A stretch of DNA of 62,929 nt from an uncultured Pirellulales bacterium (GTDB lineage: Bacteria; Planctomycetota; Planctomycetia; Pirellulales; Thermoguttaceae), in the NCBI GenBank assembly GCA_938015445.1, contig CALLPE010000017.1, forward strand, positions 1 through 62,929, read 5' to 3'. Shown piece after piece: positions 17,872-28,861 of this stretch. The notes below the pieces were generated by a model that saw nothing but the letters and a program-made list of their open reading frames with translations, was not told the origin of the DNA and did no database searches. Every line of letters begins with the position of its first letter. Within the stretch, counting starts at the first letter, position 1. A program made the translations under genes and the position numbers.

Positions 17872-19104
17872 ATGAGCGACCCGTACTTTCAACAGCTTTT
17901 CGCCCAACGAATCGGCGGTTCCAATTACGGAAAAGGGACCGAAATCTATAAGTTCGAGAAGATCAAGCGTGCCAAGCGCAAAGCGCTGGCCGAGCACCCG
18001 GAGCGTCCGCTGCTGGACTTCGGCATCGGCGAGAACGACGAGATGGCGCCGGAATCGGTGCGTCGGGCGATGGCGCACGAAATCAACCAGCCGGAAAACC
18101 GTGGCTACGCCGACAACGGCATTCCGGCTTTTCGTGAAGCCGCCGCGCGGTTCATGCTCCGCGAGTTCGGCGTGGAGCTTGATCCGCACCGGGAGATCAA
18201 TCATTGCATCGGCACCAAAACGGCGCTGGCCATGTTGCCAGCGGCATTCATTGATTCCGGAGATGTCACGCTGATGACGGTGCCGGGCTATCCGGTGGCC
18301 GGCACGCATACGAAGTATTACGGCGGCGAGGTCTATCGTCTGCCTCTGCTGCCGGAAAACGATTTTCTGCCCGACTTGGATTCCATTCCCCCCGACGTTT
18401 TGCGCCGCGCCAAGCTGCTGGTGCTGAACTATCCGAACAGTCCAACCGGGAAGGTAGCCACGCGCGAGTTTTACGCGCAAGTGGTGGAGTTCGCGCTGCG
18501 CAATCGGATCGTGGTCATCCAGGACGCGGCACACGTGATGCTTAGCTACGGCCAGCCGCCGCTAAGCTTTCTTCAAGTACCAGGTGCACGAGAGGTAGGC
18601 GTGGAACTGCACTCGCTTTCTAAAGGCTGGCACATGATCGGCTGGCGGCTGGGCTGGGTGTGCGGAAACGAGCGAATCGTGCGGGCGTTTGCCGACATCA
18701 AGGACAACAGCGATTCCGGACAGTTCATCGCCATCCAAAAAGCGGCCATCGTAGCGCTGGACGACGCCGAAATTCCCCGCCGGACACGCGCTAAATATTT
18801 CCGTCGGTTGCAAAAACTGGTCGCCACTCTGACGCGCTGCGGCTTCGATTGCCAGATGCCCGGCGGGACGTACTTCGTGTATACCCGCGCGCCCCGGGCG
18901 GTTAGCGGCGGGCCGACTTTCGCCACGGCTGAAGAGTTTTCGCAGTACCTTATTACCGAGCATTCGATCTGCTGCGTGCCGTGGGACGACGCCGGGCCGT
19001 ACTTGCGTTTTTCGGTGACCTACGAGGCAGCCGACGAGGCGGCCGAAGACGCACTGATGGCCGAGACCGAGCGCCGGTTCAGCACGCTACGAATGGTTTT
19101 TTGA
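17872..19104 (+). CDS. dapL: LL-diaminopimelate aminotransferase
   Basis: A 410-residue PLP-dependent class I/II aminotransferase. DapL converts tetrahydrodipicolinate and glutamate directly to LL-diaminopimelate for lysine and, where present, peptidoglycan. The sequence shows LLDFGIGENDEMAPESVRRA, GYADNGIPAFREAAARF, LVLNYPNSPTGKVATREF, VVIQDAAHVMLSY and the PLP lysine in ELHSLSKGWHMIGWRLGW. The GIGENDEMAP start is typical of DapL rather than of AspC. The ATG at 17872 (MSDPYFQQLFAQR) is preferred to one ten codons upstream. It is divergent from the jelly-roll gene. Confidence 0.92.
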   Translation: MSDPYFQQLFAQRIGGSNYGKGTEIYKFEKIKRAKRKALAEHPERPLLDFGIGENDEMAPESVRRAMAHEINQPENRGYADNGIPAFREAAARFMLREFGVELDPHREINHCIGTKTALAMLPAAFIDSGDVTLMTVPGYPVAGTHTKYYGGEVYRLPLLPENDFLPDLDSIPPDVLRRAKLLVLNYPNSPTGKVATREFYAQVVEFALRNRIVVIQDAAHVMLSYGQPPLSFLQVPGAREVGVELHSLSKGWHMIGWRLGWVCGNERIVRAFADIKDNSDSGQFIAIQKAAIVALDDAEIPRRTRAKYFRRLQKLVATLTRCGFDCQMPGGTYFVYTRAPRAVSGGPTFATAEEFSQYLITEHSICCVPWDDAGPYLRFSVTYEAADEAAEDALMAETERRFSTLRMVF

Positions 19105-19261
19105 GACGTTCTCACGAACCGTAGGGGCAGCGCGCTCGCACAAGATCCGCGCGACTTCGCACACAACCAGTTACGACGGGATTGGGAAAAAGTCGATCGC
19201 CCTCACATAGCGCCGCGCAAGTGCTCCGCCTCGATGGCAGCGGGCGGTGCCGCAGCAGTTG

Positions 19262-20230
19262 TCAACTGCCGTAGCGAAGCGTCAACTGGGCACACTCGTA
19301 GGCCTGATCGGTGTAACGGTCGTAGATGCCCACGATGACGCCGTCGCCGCGTTTGATGCCGGCGAAGGTCTGCCGGAAGGCCTCTTCCACCCATTGTTTC
19401 CGCTCCGAGAGCCTGCCGGCGGCCAGTATCTTGAAGGCCAGGCAGGGACGCCTGGTCTGCTGCATGGCCTTGTACATGCGCGGTGGGTCTTCTTGTAGAT
19501 AAACTTCGCCTAGCGGGATGGGCACGTGGCCGAGCAACTTCTTCAATTCCTCGGCCGAGCGGTGGCGCTCGTACACGCAAGTCATGTAGAAGTCGAAGTC
19601 CCAGCCTTTCGATTCGGCGGCTTCGACCACGGCGGGCATGTGGGTGGAGATGCCGGCCAGCAAGCCGGCGTCGTGCACCCGGTGGAGAAAGTCGCCAATC
19701 TGCTCGAAGCGGCCGCTTTTGAACATGCTGTCGGTCACTTCGCCGTGATGGGCCACAGCGATGCAACCGGCGCGGGCCAGACGCTCGATTTCCTGCGCAT
19801 TGTTTGTCGCCAGCGAGATGTAGTGCATCTGCCCACCTTCGTCCACGAAGCGCTTGTACAGCTCGATGTTTCCCCCGCTCGACTGCCAGCAGTTTATTCC
19901 CACCTCCTGGCAGCGGCGCAGGGTCTTGAGGATTTGTTCCGGCGTGTAGTACTCGCGCATCTGATGGTTGACGAAGACCGACAGATGCGAACCGGCGTTA
20001 AACGGATTTGCGCCGCAAATCAGCCGCGAAATGGAATACTTGCCCAATTTGATTTGCGGTAGTGCTTGCGCGGCGGGCTGCGCTGCGGCGGCGACTTGCG
20101 CTCCTGGACAGGCCAAGGCTGCCGCCGGAAGCGCGGCGCCGATGGTCTTCAGGAACCGGCGGCGGCAGTCGCCAACTTGGAACGAAGACTTCGGGCAGGT
20201 GGACTGGGCAGTTCTAGTCGGCGCAGACAT
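19262..20230 (-). CDS. Tat-exported aldo/keto reductase-like TIM-barrel protein
   Basis: A 322-residue protein. AAGGG six bases before the ATG at 20230 supports this start over one at 20275. The N-terminus carries a twin-arginine signal (RRRFLKTIG, then an Ala-rich hydrophobic stretch ending VAAAAQ). The mature part begins LGKYSISRLICGANPFN and resembles aldo/keto reductases and related TIM barrels (GINCWQSSGGNIELYKRF, CLAFKILAAGRLSERKQW, GIYDRYTDQAYECAQLTLRY). Export by Tat implies folding or cofactor binding before translocation. Activity and substrate are not known. Confidence 0.82.
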   Translation of the reverse strand: MSAPTRTAQSTCPKSSFQVGDCRRRFLKTIGAALPAAALACPGAQVAAAAQPAAQALPQIKLGKYSISRLICGANPFNAGSHLSVFVNHQMREYYTPEQILKTLRRCQEVGINCWQSSGGNIELYKRFVDEGGQMHYISLATNNAQEIERLARAGCIAVAHHGEVTDSMFKSGRFEQIGDFLHRVHDAGLLAGISTHMPAVVEAAESKGWDFDFYMTCVYERHRSAEELKKLLGHVPIPLGEVYLQEDPPRMYKAMQQTRRPCLAFKILAAGRLSERKQWVEEAFRQTFAGIKRGDGVIVGIYDRYTDQAYECAQLTLRYGS

Positions 20231-20369
20231 AGCGAGCCCTTTCTTACAGCGATTATAGGAAACAAACGACAGCAACGAGCAGCTTGCGATTGAACCAGTT
20301 ACTGCGGCCTTGGCTGTCTATTGTTTACTTGGCTGTAGGCGGTGTGCAATCCCAGCGGTGTAAAAAGAA

Positions 20370-20398
20370 AGCCCGCCGGCGGGAGGAACCGGCGGGCT
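20370..20398 (-). terminator. Rho-independent terminator of groESL
   Basis: A perfect 10-bp stem, AGCCCGCCGG at 20370-20379 and CCGGCGGGCT at 20389-20398, with a 9-base loop. On the minus strand it is followed by TTTCTTTTTA, giving a strong intrinsic terminator about 87 bases after the groEL stop. Confidence 0.9.
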
Positions 20399-20484
20399 GA
20401 AGGAGGGGAACTGGCATTCTCGCGACGGACAGGGTTACGGGGAGCAGACGCCAGGTATCCGATCCCTAATCGCCCTGTTCCGCA

Positions 20485-22200
<1,716 letters not shown>

Positions 22201-22248
22201 TTATTTCCCACATCAACTATCGGGGCGGCATTGAGCCGCCGGGTGGTC

Positions 22249-22587
22249 TTATTCCACCACAGCCAAGATGTCCTCCTCGCGCATCAACACCAGCTCGGTT
22301 TCTCCCAGTTTGAACGGCTCCCCGGCATACGAGTTGAATACCACCCGGTCGCCCGGCTTGACCTGCGGCTTGGCGCGCGTGCCGTCTTTCAGCAATCGGC
22401 CGGCGCCGACACTGATGACCTTTCCCCGGGCGGGCTTGTCTTTGGCGGTGTCGGGCAGCACGATGCCGCCGGCAGTGACGGTTTCAGATTCCTCCCGTTC
22501 CACCACCACCCGGTCACCCAGGGGTTGAATATGGTTCTTTGTCAAAGTGACATTCTTCGCAGATGCTTCCTCTTTCTTTTTTGCCAT
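22249..22587 (-). CDS. groES: 10 kDa co-chaperonin GroES
   Basis: A 112-residue GroES, slightly long because of a charged N-terminal extension (AKKKEEASAKNVTLTKN) before the conserved IQPLGDRVVVEREE. The mobile-loop region ETVTAGGIVLPDTAKDKP, GKVISVGAG and the C-terminal EEDILAVVE are intact. GGAG about ten bases before the ATG at 22587 supports this start. It caps GroEL. I looked for a CIRCE operator upstream and did not find one, so heat-shock control may rely on something else. Confidence 0.96.
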   Translation of the reverse strand: MAKKKEEASAKNVTLTKNHIQPLGDRVVVEREESETVTAGGIVLPDTAKDKPARGKVISVGAGRLLKDGTRAKPQVKPGDRVVFNSYAGEPFKLGETELVLMREEDILAVVE

Positions 22588-23138
22588 AAGCGGTGATCTC
22601 CGAAATCTCTGCCGGTAACTGATGCCAATAACGATGCTGCGGCCACGGCTTCGTGCAGGCCCAGGCCCGCACCAGTAGCCGAGTAGAATCTGCCAAACTG
22701 CGCGACAGCGCGACTGCTGCCCGCTAGCCATGCAACTACTGTGCCTTGCGGTAGTCAGACAGATAAGTGCTTATTAGTGCGTCAGTTGCGCGATGTCTCT
22801 GACCTACACAATCTGGGCTGTAAAGCCAAGTATGACAAATCGTCCTACACCTCGCCCGCTCGCCACTGCCACTTTGGCAGTCGTCGGCCGTGACGCCCCG
22901 CAACCGGCAACAAGAATGCTTGCACTTGCCAACAAGTTGCCTCGAATCGGCAGCAACAAAGTCTGCAACTGCCAGCGCGAATGTCTGCAACCGCGAGGAC
23001 GAATGCTTGCAATTGCCCACAGCAATTCATGCCATTGCCGGCAAAAGTTGCCGCCAATCTCAAAGCACAAAGGCCGTCGCTTGCGGCTCCTGCGGCGGTG
23101 GCCCTGGGCGGCAGCAAGCCTTGCGTCAACAAGTGGGG
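22588..23138. other. Intergenic region upstream of groES
   Basis: About 550 bases between the 3' end of the Gfo/Idh gene and groES, both on the minus strand. It holds a 22-bp degenerate array (22899-23055) and the groES promoter region. No CIRCE inverted repeat is seen. A direct repeat AGTGC-TTATT-AGTGC lies near 22765-22785. Open frames here are translations of the array. Confidence 0.4.
22899..23055. repeat. 22-bp degenerate tandem array upstream of groES
   Basis: A TGCAAC-like landmark recurs at 22964, 22986, 23008 and 23030, all intervals exactly 22 bases. More diverged units extend left (GAATGCTTGCACTTGCC at 22914; the similar GAATGCTTGCAATTGCC lies at 23001) and right to about 23055. 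At least six units can be traced. The sequence is unrelated to the arrays at 16.3 and 54.6 kb, although the period is nearly the same. Confidence 0.75.
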
Positions 23139-24455
23139 CTACACAAACTTCGTAATGCCCGGCATGGCTGTGGGATACTGCCCGTTGCTGTCGGGGAGCA
23201 CCGGCGGATCGGCGTCCCAATCGTAGCGTGCCGGCGCAGGAGCATATTGCGAAGAGTTGATCTGCTGCCAGGTGAGCTTCTGGCCGGTTTGGCAAGCCGC
23301 CTGGGCCATCAGCGCCAACATGGTGCTTAAACACAGGTAGTGGCCGTTGTTTATCGCCTTACCGGCCCGAATCGCCGCGAACAGCTCTTGATGCTCGACA
23401 TCGTACATGCTGGGCCGCTGGCCTTCGTAGCGCCACGGTTTTTCGCCTTCGATGCGAAATCTCAGTACGTCGCAACGTCCGCGGGTACCGAAGATCACGT
23501 CCGACGTTTCGTTGTAACAGCCGGGCTGCGCGCGGCAAAAGCCATACACCCGCACCCCATCGGAATACTCGAACACTACCGCATGATGGTCGAAAAGATC
23601 GCCGTATTTCGGATCGGTGCACACCTGCCGGCCGCCATGACCCCAACAGGTTTCGGGCGGTCGGTCGCCCAACGCCCACGATGCCTTGTCCAGACTGTGG
23701 ATAAGTTGTTGCAACGTCTGGTCGCCGGCCAGCCAATTGAAGTGATACCAGTTCTGGCATTGGTACTGCATTTCGGTCCAGCCGGGCTGACGCTCGCGCA
23801 GCACGTAAGGAGAGGTGATGTAAGTTTCCTGAATGGCCATGATCTGGCCTATCTGCCCGTCGAGCACGCGCTTCATGGTTTCGCGGACCGCGTGATCATA
23901 TCTCCAGCACAGCCCGGCCACGATGTTCAGCCCTTTCCTCCCGGCTTCTTCGCAAGCTTGCATGGCGATTTTCAGGTCCGGCACGTTCACGGCGGCAGGC
24001 TTTTCGATAAACACGTGTTTGCCGGCGTCCACGGCGGCCTTGAGCATTCGGGGATGAAAATGCGAGGCCGCCGCGATAAGCACCACGTCGACCCCGCTGT
24101 CGATCAGCTTCTGGTAGGCGTCGAAGCCGGCGAAGCAGCGGTCGTCGGTAACGTCGATTTGCTCTGCCTTCTGTCTGCGGAGCAATTTAAGGCTGGTTTG
24201 GACTCGCTCGGGAAACAGATCGGCCATTGCCACCAGACGCACGTCCGGTCCGGCGTTCATGGCGTTCAGTGCTGCACCGCTCCCGCGACCGCCGCAACCG
24301 ATAAGGCCTACTCGGATGCGCTGTTCTCCGGCGGCGTGTGCTGCGCGGGCTACCGCCAAGCCGCCCGCCGCCGCTAAACCGGCCGATACCCCTTGCTGCA
24401 AGAACTGCCGGCGCGGATGTGTGTGCACTGCGCTGCCGCTTTGTTGGGTTCTCAT
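23139..24455 (-). CDS. Tat-exported Gfo/Idh/MocA family oxidoreductase
   Basis: A 438-residue NAD(P)-dependent oxidoreductase. GGAGG five bases before the ATG at 24455 fixes the start. A twin-arginine signal (HPRRQFLQQGVSAGLAAAGG) is followed by the Rossmann motif RVGLIGCGGRGSG, then HVFIEKPAAVNVPDL with the EKP motif. The C-terminal half is the usual open sheet (GWTEMQYQCQNWYHFNWLAG, SLDKASWALGD). Family members oxidise or reduce sugars and sugar-like compounds; many planctomycete paralogues are exported. Substrate unknown. No transporter or sugar gene is adjacent. Confidence 0.93.
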   Translation of the reverse strand: MRTQQSGSAVHTHPRRQFLQQGVSAGLAAAGGLAVARAAHAAGEQRIRVGLIGCGGRGSGAALNAMNAGPDVRLVAMADLFPERVQTSLKLLRRQKAEQIDVTDDRCFAGFDAYQKLIDSGVDVVLIAAASHFHPRMLKAAVDAGKHVFIEKPAAVNVPDLKIAMQACEEAGRKGLNIVAGLCWRYDHAVRETMKRVLDGQIGQIMAIQETYITSPYVLRERQPGWTEMQYQCQNWYHFNWLAGDQTLQQLIHSLDKASWALGDRPPETCWGHGGRQVCTDPKYGDLFDHHAVVFEYSDGVRVYGFCRAQPGCYNETSDVIFGTRGRCDVLRFRIEGEKPWRYEGQRPSMYDVEHQELFAAIRAGKAINNGHYLCLSTMLALMAQAACQTGQKLTWQQINSSQYAPAPARYDWDADPPVLPDSNGQYPTAMPGITKFV

Positions 24456-24602
24456 GTGGCCTCCTTATCTTCAAGTGTCCGACAGACGCAATCAGCATAT
24501 CAGCTTACCGGACGGTTGCAACGAGCAGGTTATGTTGCCGTTCGGAAAGCGCCGACTGGGATTTGGCGATCAGGCCATATTTTGATTCGCTTGCTTGTGT
24601 GA

Positions 24603-25442
24603 TTAGCTTTCTTCCAACAACCACTCGACCACCTGCGCCAAGCCGTCTTCGTCGTGAGTGGGAGCGATGCGGTCGGCCGCCGCTTTTACCCGCGGTTGTG
24701 CGTTGCCCATAGCTACTCCCAGGCCGGCGGCGCGGATCATGGCGATGTCGTTGACGTCGTCTCCTACGGCGCATATCTCCGCATCGGCGATCGCCCATTG
24801 CTCGGCCAACCGCTGGACTGCCGACCATTTGCTGACGCCGGCCGGAACGATTTCGCACAAGTACCCGGTATATCGCGGGCTGCGCAGCACGTGCGTGGCA
24901 AGTTGGCCGGGAAGTTGGTCGTGCAATTGGGCCTGCACCGACAGCATCTGCTCCTGCGTTCCCAGCGTGAAGACCAGGAAAACCTCCGGCGGCGGACGGT
25001 CCAGCATGACGGGGCAAATGCGCCCATCGCCCGGATTAAGCCGCACATACTCGCGTGCCTCTTCGCGGCGCAACACAGCGGGCGTGTAGAAGTCGAACCC
25101 TTGCAAAAATGTATCGCCGCAGAGCAATGGGTCGAAACCGGCACGATCTACCGCGCCGATCGTCCGCCGTAGGACATCTTCCGAGAACTCGGCCCGAAAC
25201 AACGTGCGGTGGTCGCGCGGGTCTTTCACCAGCGCGCCACTGGCAGTGACCAACGGGACGTCGATCGCCAGCGGCTCCACTAGCGGCAGCACACGGCTGT
25301 AACGGCGTCCGCTGGCCAGCACGATGCGGATGCCCGACCGCCCGGCCCGCGTCAGCGCCGCGCGCACCCTAGGCGTCAGCTCGTCGCGGCTGTTGACTAG
25401 CGTGCCATCGATGTCGATGGCCAAAAGACGATACTTGGGCAT
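24603..25442 (-). CDS. Cof-type HAD-superfamily hydrolase
   Basis: A 279-residue HAD phosphatase of the Cof type, probably cytoplasmic. From the ATG at 25442 motif I is AIDIDGTLV with nucleophile Asp10 and acid Asp12. Motif II is RIVLASGR, and motif IV near the C-terminus is ICAVGDDVNDIAMIRAAGL. The large C2B cap between them (LLCGDTFLQGFDFYTPAVL, SPRYTGYLCEIVPAGVSKWS) is typical of sugar- or cofactor-phosphate phosphatases. The natural substrate cannot be told from sequence. An eight-codon longer start at 25466 is possible but less like the family. Confidence 0.92.
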   Translation of the reverse strand: MPKYRLLAIDIDGTLVNSRDELTPRVRAALTRAGRSGIRIVLASGRRYSRVLPLVEPLAIDVPLVTASGALVKDPRDHRTLFRAEFSEDVLRRTIGAVDRAGFDPLLCGDTFLQGFDFYTPAVLRREEAREYVRLNPGDGRICPVMLDRPPPEVFLVFTLGTQEQMLSVQAQLHDQLPGQLATHVLRSPRYTGYLCEIVPAGVSKWSAVQRLAEQWAIADAEICAVGDDVNDIAMIRAAGLGVAMGNAQPRVKAAADRIAPTHDEDGLAQVVEWLLEES

Positions 25443-25605
25443 ATGGGCTGTACGTTGCAAAATCACATCCAGCGGCGCGTGGCGGCGCTACCATGCATCG
25501 TGTGCCGCGCAACCACCCAACGGTTGCGTCGCCTTGTCCGGCGACGGTTTCAGCTTGCCACACCGGGCAAAGACCTTGCGGCTATGGCGTTTACACCTCG
25601 TAGCG

Positions 25606-27489
25606 TCAAGCGCCAGCGGTCGGACTGTGGGGTTGCATGGCCGCTGAGTCGTGCCATTGTCGTTCCAAGTAACAACGGTCGTGATACAAAGTAACATGGT
25701 CCCATGGTAGCGGGTCGGCCAGGCGGTAGGATTGGTGCAAAACCTGCTCCACGTCGACGCCGGCGTCGCGCAGGGCTTGCCACCACAAATCGGCGTTGAA
25801 ATGTTCCCGCCAAGCGTCCAACCGGGCGCCGCGGCGGTAGGCCAGCTCGATGGCGTCGCCCACGCGACGATCGCCGCGCGAAAGCACCCCCTCCAGCAAA
25901 CTGCTCTCCACATCGTGGCAGCGCAGCTCTACGCTGCGGATGCGCTTCCGGCGCCGCAGGCGGCGATGTGCTTCCAGAAAGTATTCGCGCCGCTGCATGG
26001 GGTACCACTGATACGGGGTATGCGGCTTGGGAACGAAGTTCGATACGTTGGCCACCACCGTGGCCGGACGCCCCCGAACCTCGCGCCCAAGCTGCGCGAT
26101 TTGCTCGCACAAGTCGATGATACCGTCGATGTCTTCGGTACGTTCGCCAGGCAAGCCGCACATGAAGTACAGCTTTACCCGCGAAAAACCGTGCTCCATC
26201 GCCCGCCGGCAACCCTCCAACAGGTCGTCGTTGCGGATGCGTTTACCCAATCGCCGGCGCATGTCGTCCAGCGCTGCCTCTGGGGCGAGCGTCAAGCCCG
26301 AGTGGCGCTCGGTGGTAAGCAACTCGCCCACGTAACGCAGTTGTTCATTGATCCGAAGGCTGGGCAGCGACACAGCAACGTGGAGCGGCCGGAAGACCTC
26401 TTGCAGGCGGCGCACTAGCTGGTCGAAATGGGGATAGTCGCTGCTGGATAGCGACAGTAGGGAAATCTCGTTGTAGCCGGTATTGCGATACACTTCCAGC
26501 GCCGCCTGAACAATTGTTTCTACCTTGCGAAAACGAACTGGGCGTTTGGCCACGGTGCTTTGGCAGAACCGGCAGCGATGCGGACAACCGCGCATGATTT
26601 CGATGGTCATCCGGTCCTGCACGCACTCGACGAACGGCACTACCGGTGCGGTGGGAATGGGCACCGAGTCGAGGTCCGACACCCGCGCGCAGCGGATCTG
26701 CCGAGGAACGTCGTCGCACAGCGGCAGCACAGCCAGTGCCCGGCCGGCGGCAGAGTATTGCGGCTGGTAAAAGCGCGGCACGTACACGAAGGGCAATCGC
26801 GCGGCCGCTCTGCCCAGTGCTGCCGCGCGCTGCCAGCGCTCCGCTTGGCTGGCTGGCGCCGGCCAAGCTAACAGTGTTTGGGAACGGGCATCGAAAATGT
26901 TGCTGTGCTCCTGGCCGGCAGCGGCTTGTCGCTCCTGGAGCCACACGTCGCATACTTCCGGCAGCGAGTATTCTCCGTCGCCCAGCACAAACAGGTCGAT
27001 GAAGGGGGCCATTGGCTCGGGGTTCAGCGCGCCGGGCCCGCCGGCTATTACCAGGGGGTGGCGGATACCCCGTTCCTCCGCCCGCAATGGCACGCCCGCC
27101 AAATCAAGCATCGACAGCACGTTGGTGTAAGTCAGCTCGTGCTGAAGGGTGAAGCCCAGCACGTCGAATTGCCCCAGCGGGGTAAAGGTCTCCAGACTGA
27201 AGAGCGGCAGGCGCTCGGCCCGAAGAAGGGTCTGCATATCGGGCATCGGGGTGAATGCCCGCTCGCACGCCCAATCTGCCCGCCGGTTCATCACCGTGTA
27301 CAGCACCTGGAGCCCGTGACAGCTCATCCCGATGGTGTACAGATCTGGGTAAGCCAGGCACAGCTTCCCACGCAAGCTACGATGGTCTTTGACGACCGCG
27401 TTCAGCTCGCCGCCGATGTACTGTCCGGGGGTCTGCACGCGAGGTAATATCCGGCGGTCGATCGTCTCCTTGAGTGTGCGGTTGAACAT
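25606..27489 (-). CDS. TIGR03960-type B12-binding-like radical SAM protein
   Basis: A 627-residue protein. An N-terminal B12-binding-like region (LCLAYPDLYTIGMSCHGLQV, VLGFTLQHELTYTNVLSMLD, PLVIAGGPGALNPEP) precedes the radical SAM barrel with CxxxCxxC in RGCPHRCRFCQ (Cys302, 306, 309), then YNEISLLSLSSSDYPHFDQL and FSRVKLYFMCGLPGERTEDI. The architecture matches TIGR03960 proteins, often encoded next to or fused with a DUF2344 partner; none is seen here. Function in the family is not established to my knowledge. The C-terminal ~100 residues (LRRRKRIRSVELRCHDVESS) are also family-like. Confidence 0.88.
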   Translation of the reverse strand: MFNRTLKETIDRRILPRVQTPGQYIGGELNAVVKDHRSLRGKLCLAYPDLYTIGMSCHGLQVLYTVMNRRADWACERAFTPMPDMQTLLRAERLPLFSLETFTPLGQFDVLGFTLQHELTYTNVLSMLDLAGVPLRAEERGIRHPLVIAGGPGALNPEPMAPFIDLFVLGDGEYSLPEVCDVWLQERQAAAGQEHSNIFDARSQTLLAWPAPASQAERWQRAAALGRAAARLPFVYVPRFYQPQYSAAGRALAVLPLCDDVPRQIRCARVSDLDSVPIPTAPVVPFVECVQDRMTIEIMRGCPHRCRFCQSTVAKRPVRFRKVETIVQAALEVYRNTGYNEISLLSLSSSDYPHFDQLVRRLQEVFRPLHVAVSLPSLRINEQLRYVGELLTTERHSGLTLAPEAALDDMRRRLGKRIRNDDLLEGCRRAMEHGFSRVKLYFMCGLPGERTEDIDGIIDLCEQIAQLGREVRGRPATVVANVSNFVPKPHTPYQWYPMQRREYFLEAHRRLRRRKRIRSVELRCHDVESSLLEGVLSRGDRRVGDAIELAYRRGARLDAWREHFNADLWWQALRDAGVDVEQVLHQSYRLADPLPWDHVTLYHDRCYLERQWHDSAAMQPHSPTAGA

Positions 27490-27595
27490 GCCGAAAAACC
27501 GTCAGACTTGTTACCGATTGCCTGGGCAGAGCGATTATGCCACAAAGCGCCGTTGCCCGACAGGCCATTAGGCGGACGCACACGTCGGCCTTTCG

Positions 27596-27601
27596 TATAA
27601 T
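27596..27601 (+). promoter_or_regulatory. Candidate -10 box for the PCMT gene
   Basis: A perfect TATAAT lies 39 bases before the ATG of the secreted PCMT gene, in the gap that also serves the divergent radical SAM gene. No recognisable -35 lies at 16-18 bases, so the call is tentative. Confidence 0.35.
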
Positions 27602-27640
27602 ACGCTAAAGACCAAGCGCCGGTAATCGAGCTCTTCAGTC

Positions 27641-28861
27641 ATGCGGCAGTGGTTGTTATTAGCGGTATCGTGTGTGGTATGCGGTTCGGCGGCGGTTTTG
27701 CAGGGGGCGGCCGCACAGCCGAATCCAGACTGGGAACTGCTGCGCAACCGCATGGTGGATGAGGAGATCGTCGGGGCGGGTATAAGGGACAAACGGGTAA
27801 TCGACGCGATGCGCCGCACCCCGCGGCACGAGTTCGTACCCCCGGCCTACCGCCGCCAAGCGTACATGGATATGGCCTTGCCCATCGGCGAAGGACAGAC
27901 CATCTCGCCCCCCTTCGTGGTGGCTTACATGACCGAAGCGCTCGATCCGCAGCCGAGCGACATCGTGCTGGAAATCGGCACCGGCAGCGGTTATCAGGCA
28001 GCAGTGCTCAGTCCGCTGGTCAAGGAGGTTTATACCATCGAAATCGTTCCCACGCTTGGCCAGACCGCCGCGCGGACGCTCAAACGTTTGCGCTACAATA
28101 ACGTGCATGTGCGGATCGGCGATGGGTTCCTCGGCTGGCCAGAAAAAGCCCCCTTCGACAAGATTATCGTCACCTGCTCGCCCGAAAATGTTCCTCAGCC
28201 GCTGGTCGAGCAACTGAACGACGGGGGGCGGATGGTGATCCCCGTTGGCCAGCGCTACCAACAAACGCTGTACCTGATGAAAAAGGTCGATGGCAAACTG
28301 GTGCAGGAAGCATTGCAGCCCACACTGTTTGTGCCCATGACCGGCAAGGCCGAAGAAGGCCGACAAGTCAAACCCGACCCCCTGAATCCGCAGCTTGTCA
28401 ACGGCAACTTCGAGCAGCTTGTGGGCGAGCCACCGCGACCGGCCGGCTGGCACTACCAGCGGCAACTGGCGTTATCCGAAGATGCCGCCGAGGGAAAATA
28501 TGCGGTCGTATTCAGCAACAGCGAACCTGGGCGCGGTGCGCAGGCGTTACAAGGGTTCGCTATCGACGGGCGGAAGATCGGTCGGTTGGAGCTGACGTTT
28601 TTCATCCGCGGTCAGAATCTGCGACCCGGCCCGATGCCCCAACAACAGCCCGGCATACTGGTCAATTTCTACGACGAAAACCGCGGTACGGCGGCCCAGC
28701 ACCTGATAAGCCGCTGGCGCGGCACCTTCGACTGGCAACGAGAGTCCGTGCAGATCGAAGTCCCGCCAAAAACACGCGAGGCGATCGTGTGTATCGGGCT
28801 GATGGGAGCAACCGGCTCGTTTTGGTTGGACGATGTGCGCATCAGGCCACTGCCCCGGTAG
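27641..28861 (+). CDS. Secreted protein-L-isoaspartate O-methyltransferase with C-terminal jelly roll
   Basis: A 406-residue protein. An N-terminal signal peptide (LLLAVSCVVCGSAAVLQGAA) precedes a full PCMT domain: FVPPAYRRQAYMDMALPIGE, TISPPFVVAYM, the SAM-binding EIGTGSGYQAAVL (111-123), and FDKIIVTCSPENVPQPLVEQ. PCMT methylates isoaspartyl residues to start repair of aged proteins. Residues about 245-406 are a beta-rich module (VNGNFEQLVGEPPRPAGWHY ... SFWLDDVRIRPL) like carbohydrate-binding jelly rolls. An exported PCMT is unusual because SAM is cytoplasmic, so its activity outside is uncertain. It is the only gene of its run. Confidence 0.88.
   Translation: MRQWLLLAVSCVVCGSAAVLQGAAAQPNPDWELLRNRMVDEEIVGAGIRDKRVIDAMRRTPRHEFVPPAYRRQAYMDMALPIGEGQTISPPFVVAYMTEALDPQPSDIVLEIGTGSGYQAAVLSPLVKEVYTIEIVPTLGQTAARTLKRLRYNNVHVRIGDGFLGWPEKAPFDKIIVTCSPENVPQPLVEQLNDGGRMVIPVGQRYQQTLYLMKKVDGKLVQEALQPTLFVPMTGKAEEGRQVKPDPLNPQLVNGNFEQLVGEPPRPAGWHYQRQLALSEDAAEGKYAVVFSNSEPGRGAQALQGFAIDGRKIGRLELTFFIRGQNLRPGPMPQQQPGILVNFYDENRGTAAQHLISRWRGTFDWQRESVQIEVPPKTREAIVCIGLMGATGSFWLDDVRIRPLPR

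Noticed and set aside
22588..22800. CIRCE operator before groES
   Set aside because: No TTAGCACTC-N9-GAGTGCTAA inverted repeat, even imperfect, could be found.
22804..23334. Open frames of 95-176 codons across the 22-bp array
   Set aside because: They arise from repeat DNA, have no ribosome binding site or family resemblance, and conflict with each other.
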